Below, piece after piece: positions 1 through 7,935 of a stretch of DNA of 64,000 nt. The DNA lies in contig NZ_MLQQ01000018.1 of assembly GCF_001865995.1 (NCBI RefSeq), positions 62,001-126,000 of the forward strand, given 5' to 3'. Both the position numbers and the translations under genes were made by a program. Position 1 is the stretch's first letter. Every line of letters starts with the position of its first letter. The stretch comes from Anaerobacillus arseniciselenatis. Its GTDB lineage: Bacteria; Bacillota; Bacilli; Bacillales; Anaerobacillaceae. Under the pieces are notes generated by a model that worked only from the letters and a program-made list of their open reading frames with translations, was not told the origin of the DNA and made no database searches.

Positions 1-44
1 TACAGCAGAACAATAATACAGAGGTACAATGAGGGGGCAAAAAA

Positions 45-971
45 ATGAATGATACGCCAGTCGTTTCGATAAATAATTTAACTAAAACGATTAAAGGGAA
101 AAAAATTATTGATGATTTAAGTTTTGAGATTTTTCCAGGTGAAGTTTTCGGTTTCCTTGGACCGAATGGAGCGGGGAAAACGACAACGATCCGGATGTTG
201 GTTGGTCTTATTTCGATCACAGAAGGTGAAGTAATTATCAAAGGGAAAAATGTGGCGAAAAACTTTGAAGAAGCCGTTTCAGAGATCGGTGCAATTGTTG
301 AAAATCCGGAAATGTATAAATTCCTTACCGGGTATCAAAATTTAGTTCACTATGCAAGAATGGTCAATGGAGTAACAAAACAACGAATTAATGAAGTTGT
401 GGAGTTGGTTGGATTATCTGATCGAATCCATGAAAAGGTTAGAACGTACTCATTAGGAATGAGACAGCGGTTGGGGTTAGCGCAAGCATTATTACATTCA
501 CCGTCTGTTCTCATTTTAGATGAACCGACGAATGGTTTAGATCCAGCAGGTATTAGAGAAATTCGTGATTATTTAAGGAGACTAGCAGCTGAAGAAGGGT
601 TAGCTGTTATCGTTTCTAGTCACCTTTTATCTGAAATGGAATTGATGTGTGATCGAATCGGTATCATTCAACAAGGAAAGTTAATTGGTGTTCAAACGGT
701 GAATGATTTTGTCAACGGTGAAAAAGAGCTCCTGATCCGTTTTCAAGTGGACGATCATGAACTAGCGAATGGTGTGTTAAAAGAACATTATCCTAACAAG
801 AAATTTAAAATAAACGGTGAAGTAATCGAAGTCGCTTTAGAAAAAGAGGAAATCCCAGATTTAAATGAATTACTTGTAAACAACAACGTAAAAGTTTACG
901 GAATTGGGCAAACGTCTAAAACGTTGGAAGATAAATTTTTAGAAGTAACTGGGGGGGAGAAAATTGTTTAA
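45..971 (+). CDS. ABC transporter ATP-binding protein (BcrA-type exporter)
   Basis: ATPase subunit of an ABC-2 type exporter, 308 residues. Seen: Walker A GPNGAGKTT at residues 39-47, signature LGMRQ at 137-141, Walker B LILDE at 156-160 and the switch histidine in SSHLLSE (about 193). The roughly 80-residue C-terminal extension after the ATPase core is typical of the bacitracin/lantibiotic-immunity (BcrA/NatA-like) branch. The ATG follows GAGGGGGC at a good distance. It overlaps the next gene, a membrane permease, by 8 bases, so the two form one exporter. Substrate cannot be read from sequence. Family call firm, substrate unknown. Confidence 0.93.
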   Translation: MNDTPVVSINNLTKTIKGKKIIDDLSFEIFPGEVFGFLGPNGAGKTTTIRMLVGLISITEGEVIIKGKNVAKNFEEAVSEIGAIVENPEMYKFLTGYQNLVHYARMVNGVTKQRINEVVELVGLSDRIHEKVRTYSLGMRQRLGLAQALLHSPSVLILDEPTNGLDPAGIREIRDYLRRLAAEEGLAVIVSSHLLSEMELMCDRIGIIQQGKLIGVQTVNDFVNGEKELLIRFQVDDHELANGVLKEHYPNKKFKINGEVIEVALEKEEIPDLNELLVNNNVKVYGIGQTSKTLEDKFLEVTGGEKIV

Positions 972-1980
972 TTTCACAAAACTTATTCAAAATGAAAACA
1001 TGAAAATTTATCGTCGCCCAGGAACATGGGTGATGTATGGTCTCCTAATATTAATGCTTTTAATTGTAGGTATGTTTACAAAATTTCTTTTAGATGATCC
1101 GAGTGGCCAAGTAACTGGTGCTGATAATAACGGTCAAATTCAAGTAACCATGGAGGAAGAATTTGTTAGTAATGATGATTGGCATCAAGCCGTGCATTCT
1201 AGGAATATACAATTGCAAATGATGATTGATGATCCTAATATTCCGTCTGCAGTAAAGGATCGATATTCTCAAGAGATTATCATTAACGAATATCGACTTG
1301 AGCACGACATTCCTCCAGTAGAAACGAAAAGTTATTGGGGTTACATGACTTCTACTGTTAATTTAATTAGCTTAATTACGATGTTTACCATTATCGTTGC
1401 AGCGGGGATCGTTGCTGGAGAATTTTCATGGGGAACGATTAAGTTGTTGTTAATTCGTCCAGTATCAAGAGCAAAAATTTTACTTTCAAAATATATCGCT
1501 ACTTTTGTTTTTGCACTATCGATGTTACTAGCTCTTTTCTTGTTTTCGTTTGCGATTGGCGGGTTATTTTTTGGGTTTTCGGCAATCACACAACCACATT
1601 TAGTTTTTACAAATGGTGAAGTGATCGAACGTAACATGTTTACCCATTTGTTTATGCTTTATGGTTTAAGTAGTGTTGAACTATTAATGATGGCGACTTT
1701 CGCATTTATGATTTCAACGGTATTTCGAAGTAGTTCTTTGGCGATTGGTTTAGCGTTGTTTTTAATGTTCACAGGAACTCAACTTGTTCATGTTCTCAGC
1801 CAATATGAATGGGTGAAATACATTTTATTTGCGAATACGTATTTAGCACAATATATTGAAGGAACCCCAATTGTTGAAGGGATGACGATGACATTCTCAC
1901 TTGTGATGTTAGCTATTTATTTTGTTGCCTTTAATGCGCTCTCTTGGATTATTTTTCAAAAACGTGATGTAGCTGCGTAA
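964..1980 (+). CDS. ABC-2 type transporter permease
   Basis: Membrane partner of the preceding ATPase, 338 residues. One hydrophobic segment at about 21-45, a hydrophilic extracellular-type loop to about 125, then about five more membrane segments, which is the ABC-2 permease plan. The motif GEFSWGTIKLLLIRP (about 152-166) is the characteristic 'EFxxGTxKLLLxRP' stretch after the second membrane helix. It starts with TTG inside the end of the upstream gene, behind a GGGGGGGAGA ribosome site, implying translational coupling. Probable drug, peptide or lipid export; substrate not deducible. Confidence 0.88.
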   Translation: MFNFTKLIQNENMKIYRRPGTWVMYGLLILMLLIVGMFTKFLLDDPSGQVTGADNNGQIQVTMEEEFVSNDDWHQAVHSRNIQLQMMIDDPNIPSAVKDRYSQEIIINEYRLEHDIPPVETKSYWGYMTSTVNLISLITMFTIIVAAGIVAGEFSWGTIKLLLIRPVSRAKILLSKYIATFVFALSMLLALFLFSFAIGGLFFGFSAITQPHLVFTNGEVIERNMFTHLFMLYGLSSVELLMMATFAFMISTVFRSSSLAIGLALFLMFTGTQLVHVLSQYEWVKYILFANTYLAQYIEGTPIVEGMTMTFSLVMLAIYFVAFNALSWIIFQKRDVAA

Positions 1981-2013
1981 AGATATGTTAAAATAAACGA
2001 CGAATAATTAAAA

Positions 2014-2066
2014 AAATGGGTCTGTCCCAAAATAATTATATACGTATGGTACAGCCCATCTCATTT
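2014..2066 (+). terminator. Imperfect hairpin, possible terminator
   Basis: ATGGGTCTGTCC (about 2016-2027) and GGTACAGCCCAT (2048-2059) pair with one bulge and are followed by the T-rich CTCATTTTCTTCT. It sits between the first ABC module and the GntR gene, so it may end the first transcript; the bulged stem and interrupted T tract make this tentative. Confidence 0.4.
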
Positions 2067-2147
2067 TCTTCTATATTACTAGATGGATGTTTTAATAAAT
2101 ATAGTGCTTTATCAGCTATTGGAGTGTGGAGCGGAAGGAGGAGATTT

Positions 2148-2525
2148 ATGAGTGTAACATTTGATAATTCAAAACCAATCTATTTACAGCTGATGGATCA
2201 TTTTTTTCAGCAAATATGCAGTGGTTCACTAAAGTTAGGGGAAAAGTTACCGTCTGTAAGAGAAACGGCGGTTAGTGTTGGAGTTAATCCAAATACAGTG
2301 CAACGAACCTACCAAGAAATGGAGCGAAAAGGAGTCGTTGTCGCAAAAAGAGGTCAAGGCTCATTTGTTACGGAAGATGAAAGTATGATTAAACAATTAC
2401 GCTCAGAAATTTCTGAAGAATACGTCAACAAGTTTGTTGTATATATGCAAAATAATGGGTTTTCAGAAGCGGAAATACTTGAGCGAGTGAAAATTGCACT
2501 GCAAAGCTCAAATGGTGAGAGGTGA
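2148..2525 (+). CDS. GntR family transcriptional regulator (YtrA type)
   Basis: Short GntR-type repressor, 125 residues: an N-terminal winged helix (about residues 8-75; PIYLQLMDHF, LPSVRETAVSVGVNPNTVQRTY) and only a short C-terminal dimerisation tail, the YtrA subfamily layout. The ATG at 2148 is chosen because AAGGAGG lies 6 bases before it; the frame is open further upstream but without a ribosome site. YtrA-type regulators usually repress the ABC transporter genes of their own operon, which fits the ATPase and membrane protein that follow immediately. Likely autoregulated; the inducer is unknown. Confidence 0.92.
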   Translation: MSVTFDNSKPIYLQLMDHFFQQICSGSLKLGEKLPSVRETAVSVGVNPNTVQRTYQEMERKGVVVAKRGQGSFVTEDESMIKQLRSEISEEYVNKFVVYMQNNGFSEAEILERVKIALQSSNGER

Positions 2526-2529
2526 AAAC

Positions 2530-3231
2530 ATGGAAAATATGATAATTAATTTTGACAGGGTTTCAAAGAGGTATGGATTAACATCTGCACTGAAAAATGT
2601 CAGCTTCCAAATTCCTAGTGGTGGGATCATCGGTTTAGTTGGATCTAACGGTAGTGGTAAATCTACTTTATTAAAATTGATGGCTGGGTTATTGAAAGGA
2701 AGCTCTGGGGAAATTGTCGTTTGTGGGGAAGCTGTCAATAGGTTAATAGCCAAAAAAGTTGCCTTTCTCGCTGAAGTTGACTCATTATATGATTTTTATA
2801 CGGTCAAAGAAACGATTACTTTCTCAACGAAAGTTTTTCCTGATTTTGATGAGCAAAAAGCGTACCAAATCGTAGACGCTTTAGAAGTAGAACTTCATAA
2901 AAAAATCGGCACACTCTCGAAAGGGAATCGTGCACGAGTGAAAATTGCGATTGCTTTATCGAGAAACGTCCCACTTTTAATTATGGATGAACCGTTATCT
3001 GGTTTAGACCCTCTCGTACGTGAAGACATTATTAAAATGATTGCAAAGTATGTAGAAATGGAAAATCAGACGCTAATTATTTCAACTCATGAAGTCACTG
3101 AAATTGAACCTTTACTAGACCACGTTTTATTAGTGCAAAGCGGTGAGATTGTTTTATCTGAAAGAGTTGAAGATTTACGTGAGAAGAGAGGGCAAAGTGT
3201 ATTAGATGCCATGAAAGAGGTGTTACGATGA
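2530..3231 (+). CDS. ABC transporter ATP-binding protein
   Basis: ABC ATPase of 233 residues. Walker A GSNGSGKST at 38-46, signature LSKGNR at 129-134 (a divergent form of LSGGQ typical of YtrB/EcsA-like exporters) and Walker B IMDE at 151-154. The ATG at 2530 lies 4 bases after the GntR stop and follows AGAGGTGA; an upstream in-frame start would lie inside the GntR gene and lacks a ribosome site. The last bases overlap the next gene (ATGA), so regulator, ATPase and membrane protein are one operon. Substrate unknown; cell-envelope stress response is a reasonable inference from family. Confidence 0.92.
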   Translation: MENMIINFDRVSKRYGLTSALKNVSFQIPSGGIIGLVGSNGSGKSTLLKLMAGLLKGSSGEIVVCGEAVNRLIAKKVAFLAEVDSLYDFYTVKETITFSTKVFPDFDEQKAYQIVDALEVELHKKIGTLSKGNRARVKIAIALSRNVPLLIMDEPLSGLDPLVREDIIKMIAKYVEMENQTLIISTHEVTEIEPLLDHVLLVQSGEIVLSERVEDLREKRGQSVLDAMKEVLR

Positions 3232-4022
3232 GTTGGTTGGCACTGTATATGAAAGAGCTTCGTCAAACGAAAACGAGGTTTCTCATCAATATCGTTTTTT
3301 TAATCATATTAGGAATTCTTTTCTTCGTTCTTACAGAAAGGTATAATGCTTTTTTTATTACGTTAACAGTACCGCTCATTTTAGTACATTTTGTTTATAT
3401 GCTTGTTGCAATGTTTGACTCACTAAGGTTAGAATGGAAGCAAAATACAGCTGTCTTTTGGTTAAATATCCCAAAAAGTGGGTGGCAATTAATAACTGCT
3501 AAGTTTTCAGCTGCAATGACTCAGCTTTTCATTTCGTTATCACTAACATTTATGATCCTTTATATTTTACTTCAGCGAACAATTTTACATTTTCCCGATA
3601 CTCAAGTACCGTTATTTATTCTTGAACAGTTTCAATCGTTTTGGTGGATACTCTTTAGTGGACTTTTCATCGCTTCACTACAAACAGGGATCGTTGCGAC
3701 ATTTATTTATTTAATGGCGAAATCGATTCGTAAGTGGGGTTGGTTACTTGGTATAGGAATTGTTTTTGGAAGTAGTTGGATTTGGATGAAGTTCCAAGAA
3801 ACTGCGGTGTATCGCGCAATAACTGAATGGGGTGTTGTACTAAACGAAGAGGCATTCATGAACTCATTTTTCGTCCACTTCGATGGAAATGAAGCAATGA
3901 TGGATGTCGATGTAACAACTGATGCGATTTTATATGCAGGAACAGCGGTTGTAGATATCCTTGTTGTTGCCGGCGTGTTGTTTATTTGTGGTTGGTTAAT
4001 AGATAAAAAAGTGGAAGCATAG
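3228..4022 (+). CDS. ABC transporter membrane subunit
   Basis: Polytopic membrane protein of 264 residues with about six hydrophobic segments (about 20-40, 48-70, 103-125, 140-168, 172-192 and 236-258). The ATG overlaps the stop of the ATPase gene in an ATGA arrangement, making it the permease of that ATPase. No recognisable named family beyond ABC-2-like permeases; weak overall similarity is usual for YtrC/D-type partners. It is the last gene of the GntR operon, followed by a large palindromic repeat and then a clear terminator. Confidence 0.8.
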   Translation: MSWLALYMKELRQTKTRFLINIVFLIILGILFFVLTERYNAFFITLTVPLILVHFVYMLVAMFDSLRLEWKQNTAVFWLNIPKSGWQLITAKFSAAMTQLFISLSLTFMILYILLQRTILHFPDTQVPLFILEQFQSFWWILFSGLFIASLQTGIVATFIYLMAKSIRKWGWLLGIGIVFGSSWIWMKFQETAVYRAITEWGVVLNEEAFMNSFFVHFDGNEAMMDVDVTTDAILYAGTAVVDILVVAGVLFICGWLIDKKVEA

Positions 4023-4147
4023 TAGAAAAGCGGAAACGCCTTGGTACGAGCGACAGGCACTGGAGGACCTTTGACAGAAGCCGCTTTATGGCTTCCGAAA
4101 AGGTCTGAAGTGACCCGAGCTCGTAGGCGTTGAAGCTAGACAAAGAA
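4023..4147. repeat. REP-like long imperfect palindrome
   Basis: The outer arms AACGCCTTGGTACGAGC (about 4033-4049) and GCTCGTAGGCGTT (about 4119-4131) pair. An inner pair, GACCTTTGACAGAAGCC with GGCTTCCGAAAAGGTC, surrounds a short loop. The flank AGAAAAGCG is repeated on the far side as AGCTAGACAAAGAAAAGCG. It is an intergenic element of the type scattered in bacillus genomes; no coding potential. A degenerate inverted piece of it (TGTCTAGCTTCAA) recurs near 7449. Confidence 0.7.
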
Positions 4148-4152
4148 AAGCG

Positions 4153-4193
4153 AAAGAGCAATGAGATAATCACTTGTCCCATTGCTCTTTTTC
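4153..4193 (+). terminator. Rho-independent terminator after the GntR-ABC operon
   Basis: Arms AAAGAGCAATG (4153-4163) and CATTGCTCTTT (4180-4190) form a perfect stem followed by TTTTT. It ends plus-strand transcription beyond the REP-like palindrome. Confidence 0.8.
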
Positions 4194-4212
4194 AGTTTGA
4201 AAATTTTTTTAC

Positions 4213-4322
4213 CAGAGTGAATTTTATAATTACCTAAATCGAGCCATATCAAACTATATGTAGTTGCGAACTACATATAGTTACTTAATGGCGATAATAT
4301 TGAATGATGAAATTTATTAACC
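4213..4322 (-). repeat. MITE-like palindromic element, copy A
   Basis: Ends are inverted repeats (GAGTGAATTTTATAATTACC on the left; the complement of TTTCATCATTCAATATT on the right). The centre holds ACTATATGTAGTT-GCG-AACTACATATAGT, a near-perfect hairpin. Related copies occur at about 28.8, 40.7, 53.9, 60.3 and 60.9 kb; this one is in the opposite orientation to the copy at 53.9 kb. No open frame inside. Confidence 0.75.
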
Positions 4323-4334
4323 TTTACTAGTGTT

Positions 4335-4511
4335 TTAATTATTGTCAGTAAAAATTAAAAAAATCATGAACCCTAAAGTCATAACGGATAATAAAATTAA
4401 CGGTCCTTCGTAAGATGCTACCGCTTGATCTTCACCTGCAGCCATCGTTGTAGTAGCAAACATCGTTAAAAAAACAAATAATGTTGAAAAAATTGCTAAC
4501 ACCTTTTTCAT
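4335..4511 (-). CDS. Small secreted or membrane peptide, 58 residues
   Basis: Unrecognised small gene. The ATG at 4511 is preceded on the minus strand by AGGAGGAACC at ideal spacing. The product begins MKKVLAIFSTLFVFLTMF and shows a signal-peptide-like hydrophobic stretch (4-23), a likely cleavage region TMAAGE, a short polar linker (EDQAVASYEG) and a second membrane segment (PLILLSVMTLGFMIFLIF) before a polar end, TDNN. This is either a two-helix membrane peptide or a processed single-span peptide. It stands alone, divergent from ilvA, so context gives no function. The ribosome site and composition make it a credible gene. Confidence 0.7.
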   Translation of the reverse strand: MKKVLAIFSTLFVFLTMFATTTMAAGEDQAVASYEGPLILLSVMTLGFMIFLIFTDNN

Positions 4512-4693
4512 AAATGGTTCCTCCTAATACAAAGCTATTAATGATTATTATGGTTAATACTAATATTATAGAGTTAACTCTTTTGAATAGCAATAATATG
4601 AAGGCAAATGATTGTTTTAAAGTTTTAACGATTGAATGATTTTTGAATGTCACCATTCGTTTTTAAAATAGACATTTAATGTGTAAAAAAACA

Positions 4694-4702
4694 TGATATA
4701 AT
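4694..4702 (+). promoter_or_regulatory. Extended -10 promoter for ilvA
   Basis: TGATATAAT matches the extended -10 form (TGnTATAAT) of a SigA promoter 60 bases before the ilvA start. No well-spaced -35 box is evident, consistent with an extended -10. No T-box or other leader structure was seen. Confidence 0.5.
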
Positions 4703-4761
4703 GTTTTATTAAAGAGTAAAGACTATTCAAAATATATTTTAATGTAAGAAAGGGTAAAATA

Positions 4762-6015
4762 ATGAATCAAAATAAAGTTAAGATCGAAGATATAGTAATT
4801 GCACATCATAGTTTAAAAGATGTAATCATACATACACCACTTCAATATAATTCTGTTTTGTCAGAGCGATATGAATGTAATGTGTTTTTGAAAAGAGAAG
4901 ATTTACAAGTAGTTCGCTCATTTAAGATAAGAGGTGCTTATCATTTAATCCAAAGTTTAACGAATGAAGAACGTGCGGCTGGCGTTGTTTGTGCAAGTGC
5001 AGGAAATCACGCTCAAGGCGTTGCTTATTCCTGTCACCATTTAAAAATATTTGGGAAAATTTTTATGCCTAAAACAACACCGAGACAAAAGGTGACTCAA
5101 GTGAAACGATTTGGTGGGGAGTTTGTTGAAGTTGTTTTATGTGGAGATACGTTTGACGATGCATATACTGAAGCGATGGATGATTGCCTATTAAATGATA
5201 AGACGTTTATTCACCCTTTTGATGACGAAAGGATTATCGCTGGACAAGGTACGATTGGAATGGAAATTATGGATGACATCGATCAATCCATCGATTTTTT
5301 ATTTATGTCGATTGGTGGAGGTGGATTAACGTCAGGTGTAGGGACATATATAAAAGGAGTTAGTCCAACAACTAAGTTGGTTGGTGTAGAGCCAGAAGGT
5401 GCCCCTGCAATGAAAACATCGATTGATAATGATGAGCTTACACCGTTAAGTAAGATTGACAAATTTGTGGACGGAGCTGCGGTCAAAAAAGTAGGGGAGT
5501 TACCGTTTTCGATCTGTCGCACAATATTAGACGATGTTCTCATCGTTCCTGAAGGGAAAGTATGTACGACAATTTTAGAGTTATATAATGAAAATGCCAT
5601 CGTAGCTGAACCGGCAGGAGCATTGCCGATCGCAGCACTTGAATTTTATCGAGAAGAAATTAAAGGGAAAACAATTGTCTGTGTCATTAGTGGTGGGAAT
5701 AACGATATCGGTCGAATGCAAGAAATAAAAGAGCGTTCACTTATTTATGAAGGCTTACAACATCACTTTATTATCAATTTCCCGCAGCGGGCTGGTGCCT
5801 TGCGAGAATTTTTAGATGATATATTAGGCCCTGATGATGACATTATTCATTTTGAGTACACAAAAAAGAACAATAAAGATAATGGTCCAGCTGTTGTTGG
5901 AATTGAATTAAAGCGTAGTGAAGATTATGATGGATTAATCTATCGAATGAATGAAGCGGAAATTGAATTTATTGAAGTAAACAAAGATAAAAATTTGTTT
6001 AATTTACTAATCTAG
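4762..6015 (+). CDS. ilvA: Threonine ammonia-lyase (threonine deaminase)
   Basis: PLP enzyme that deaminates L-threonine to 2-oxobutanoate, the first step of isoleucine synthesis; cytosolic. Seen: Schiff-base lysine in SFKIRGAY (K55), substrate loop SAGNHAQG (79-86), glycine-rich phosphate loop SIGGGGLTSG (183-192) and a C-terminal ACT-like regulatory region from about residue 330 (HHFIINFPQRAGALREFLDDIL), which ends the protein at 417 residues as in the short, single-ACT-domain bacillus enzyme. Start supported by AAGAAAGGG. It stands alone with its own promoter, not next to other ilv genes. Confidence 0.96.
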   Translation: MNQNKVKIEDIVIAHHSLKDVIIHTPLQYNSVLSERYECNVFLKREDLQVVRSFKIRGAYHLIQSLTNEERAAGVVCASAGNHAQGVAYSCHHLKIFGKIFMPKTTPRQKVTQVKRFGGEFVEVVLCGDTFDDAYTEAMDDCLLNDKTFIHPFDDERIIAGQGTIGMEIMDDIDQSIDFLFMSIGGGGLTSGVGTYIKGVSPTTKLVGVEPEGAPAMKTSIDNDELTPLSKIDKFVDGAAVKKVGELPFSICRTILDDVLIVPEGKVCTTILELYNENAIVAEPAGALPIAALEFYREEIKGKTIVCVISGGNNDIGRMQEIKERSLIYEGLQHHFIINFPQRAGALREFLDDILGPDDDIIHFEYTKKNNKDNGPAVVGIELKRSEDYDGLIYRMNEAEIEFIEVNKDKNLFNLLI

Positions 6016-6102
6016 ACGAACATATTCTAGAACAAACACTAAAAACGTGGTAATCTATGGATATATATAAATATTAATTTGAAACAAGTAGGCTTATTTT
6101 TG

Positions 6103-6412
6103 TATGAAAGTTGGTTTGTTGGTTAGTGGCTAGTTGGTTAGGACACTCGGCCAGAATTTTTATATTAGATGGTGACGTTGCTTCGTCATAGAGGTTTTGT
6201 ATGGAAAAAAGGCGGATGATTTCGTGAACGAGCCTCTGAGATTCGTTAGAAGTGCTCCTGCGGTTACTCGTCGCAAAGCTACATGAAGTGAATTCTAAGG
6301 TGTACCTCATGATGTGATTGAGGTCAGTTGCTTCACAGCGAAGAGAATGAAATCATCCGCCTTTTCCATATTAGATGATGACGGAATATCGTCATGCAGG
6401 TTTTGTATGCAA
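6103..6412 (+). repeat. GTTTTGTATG hairpin repeat, copy R1
   Basis: Composite structured repeat filling the gap before cheV. Parts in order: a GTTGGTTTGTTGGTTAGTGG tract (6110-6129), hairpin TTAGATGGTGACG...CGTCAT then GTTTTGTATG (6165-6203), the arm AAGGCGGATGATTTC (about 6209-6223), a conserved block CGAGCCTCTGAGATTCG (6229-6245), the complementary arm GAAATCATCCGCCTTT (about 6349-6364) and a second TTAGATGATGACG...CGTCAT-GTTTTGTATG hairpin (6371-6409). Related copies lie at about 21.2, 23.3, 39.0 and 39.7 kb. Confidence 0.8.
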
Positions 6413-6455
6413 TACTAAAAAAGAGCCTATTGAAATTGAGGGAGGAAGTCAGTAT

Positions 6456-7364
6456 ATGGCTAATGATCATAAAGGAATTTTATTAGAAAGTGGAACTAAC
6501 GAACTAGAGGTTATTGTATTTTCTATAGGAAGTGGAGTTTTTGGAATAAACGTTATGAAAGTTAGAGAAATTATAAATCCACTTCCGGTTACACGAATGC
6601 CTAACGGCCATCCGAATGTTGAGGGGATTATTAGGCTAAGAGAAGAAGTCATTCCAGTAGTAGATTTAGCGAAAGTTATTGGTTTTCCGTCTTCAGAAAA
6701 CCCTGAACAAGATAAGCTAATTGTTGCTGAGTTAAACCAACTGAAAGTAGCATTCCACGTTCATAGTGTTTCACGAATACACCGAATTTCTTGGGAACAA
6801 ATTGAAAAGCCAACTCAACTTTCACAAGGGTTGCAAGGCTCAACAATCGGTGTCATTAAAATGGATGATTTAATGATCTTACTTTTAGATTATGAAAAAA
6901 TTGTCGTAGATATAAGCCCAGAATCAGGGTTGAATGTCGGACAACTAAAATCGTTAGGGGAACGTGAACGCTCTAATAAAAAATTAATCATTGCTGAAGA
7001 TTCACCGATTTTAAGAAAGTTGTTAGAAGATACGTTAACAGAGTCGGGATATAGCAATTTACACTTTTTTGAAGATGGTAGAGAAGCATGGGATTACTTA
7101 GAAGAGAAAGCTCAAAATACCGATAGTTTTTCTGAACTTCCCCATTTAATTATTACGGATATTGAAATGCCGAAAATGGATGGTCATCATTTAACGAAAC
7201 GCATTAAAGAACATAAAGAACTTAATGATATTCCAGTGGTTATTTTTAGCTCGTTAATTAGTGGAGATTTATATCATAAAGGCGAAAGAGTAGGCGCGGA
7301 TGCACAAGTAAGTAAACCAGAAATCGTAAATTTAGTTCAAAAGGTTGATCAGTTATTAGTATAG
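6456..7364 (+). CDS. cheV: Chemotaxis coupling protein CheV
   Basis: Links chemoreceptors to the CheA kinase and takes part in adaptation. 302 residues: a CheW-like domain (about 14-155; EVIVFSIGSGVFGINVMKVRE, IRLREEVIPVVDLAKVIG) followed by a response-regulator receiver (about 176-302) with acidic pocket E181/D182, phospho-acceptor D235 in LIITDIEMPKMDG and a conserved lysine in VSKPE. The ATG at 6456 is chosen for GGGAGGAAG just upstream; an earlier in-frame ATG at 6375 would translate part of the upstream repeat. No other chemotaxis gene is adjacent. Confidence 0.95.
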   Translation: MANDHKGILLESGTNELEVIVFSIGSGVFGINVMKVREIINPLPVTRMPNGHPNVEGIIRLREEVIPVVDLAKVIGFPSSENPEQDKLIVAELNQLKVAFHVHSVSRIHRISWEQIEKPTQLSQGLQGSTIGVIKMDDLMILLLDYEKIVVDISPESGLNVGQLKSLGERERSNKKLIIAEDSPILRKLLEDTLTESGYSNLHFFEDGREAWDYLEEKAQNTDSFSELPHLIITDIEMPKMDGHHLTKRIKEHKELNDIPVVIFSSLISGDLYHKGERVGADAQVSKPEIVNLVQKVDQLLV

Positions 7365-7370
7365 AGAAGA

Positions 7371-7422
7371 AACTGACTGAAGAGGTTGCATTTTAGCGAA
7401 CCTTTCAGTCAGTTTTTTTTTG
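7371..7422 (+). terminator. Terminator of cheV
   Basis: AACTGACTGAAGAGGTTGC and GCGAACCTTTCAGTCAGTT pair over almost their full length and are followed by TTTTTTTT. Very strong Rho-independent terminator. Confidence 0.92.
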
Positions 7423-7610
7423 AAAGATAAGAAAATATAAAAATTTTGGGAAGTGTCTAGCTTCAAAACACTTCGCTGACCAAGGAGTTTGCGTGAAGGT
7501 TTCTATGTGCCCGAATGGCAATAAGGTAAGTTTTACCTATGTGTTATTACTTTGAAACTTGGTGTGTAAACCCTAAAATGAAGCGTTTTCAATATTATCA
7601 CAATGTTAAA

Positions 7611-7658
7611 GTTGTTTTAGTACAACCTGTTGAAAAATAATAATTGTTGTAGTACAAT
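7611..7658 (+). promoter_or_regulatory. Two TTGT-N6/7-ACAA inverted repeats, candidate operators
   Basis: GTTGTTTTAGTACAAC (7611-7626) and ATTGTTGTAGTACAAT (7643-7658) are two versions of the same inverted repeat, sharing TTGT-N3-AGTACAA. Their centres are 32 bp apart (about three helical turns). They end 42 bases before the start of the YhfH-type gene. Suggests a dimeric regulator binding on one DNA face; the regulator is unknown. The remaining sequence between 7365 and 7600 holds the cheV terminator and a degenerate REP-like fragment near 7447-7480. Confidence 0.5.
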
Positions 7659-7700
7659 GAAATTATAAATTTAGTCAACAATGAAACGGAGGTAACTACA

Positions 7701-7835
7701 ATGGCTCTGCAAACAGCAACTGATTTTTTTAAAAATTTACCACCGAAACAATGTACTAATTGCGGAAATGAAATTGATGAAATGCACGACTGTTACACAC
7801 ATCAGTGTGAGAAATGCGATACTGAAGTAAAATAA
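7701..7835 (+). CDS. YhfH-like zinc-ribbon peptide, 44 residues
   Basis: Very small protein of the YhfH family (function unknown). It carries four cysteines in two pairs, CTNC (18-21) and CEKC (36-39), plus C31 and two histidines, as in a small zinc ribbon; the stretch NLPPKQCTNCGNEI closely resembles the YhfH consensus. Start fixed by CGGAGGT seven bases before ATG. It has its own candidate operators and its own terminator, so it is monocistronic. Too short for most gene finders, but the ribosome site, cysteine pattern and flanking signals all support it. Confidence 0.82.
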   Translation: MALQTATDFFKNLPPKQCTNCGNEIDEMHDCYTHQCEKCDTEVK

Positions 7836-7844
7836 TAATAATAA

Positions 7845-7876
7845 GCTCTCTACCTATTGGTGGGGAGTTTTTTTGT
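7845..7876 (+). terminator. Terminator of the YhfH-like gene
   Basis: CTCTCTACC-TATT-GGTGGGGAG stem (7846-7867) followed by TTTTTTT. Confidence 0.85.
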
Positions 7877-7935
7877 ATAAAAAAAATCTGATAACGAAAG
7901 CTATAATAGGATGTTTTATATAGGAGGGGATGATT

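Noticed and set aside
4560..4761. T-box or other leader riboswitch before ilvA
   Set aside because: No T-box sequence (TGGGTGGNACC-like) and no terminator/antiterminator pair; only an extended -10 promoter is visible.
6375..6455. Upstream ATG start for cheV
   Set aside because: Those codons translate the end of repeat R1; the ATG at 6456 has a GGGAGGAAG ribosome site and matches the expected CheV N-terminus.
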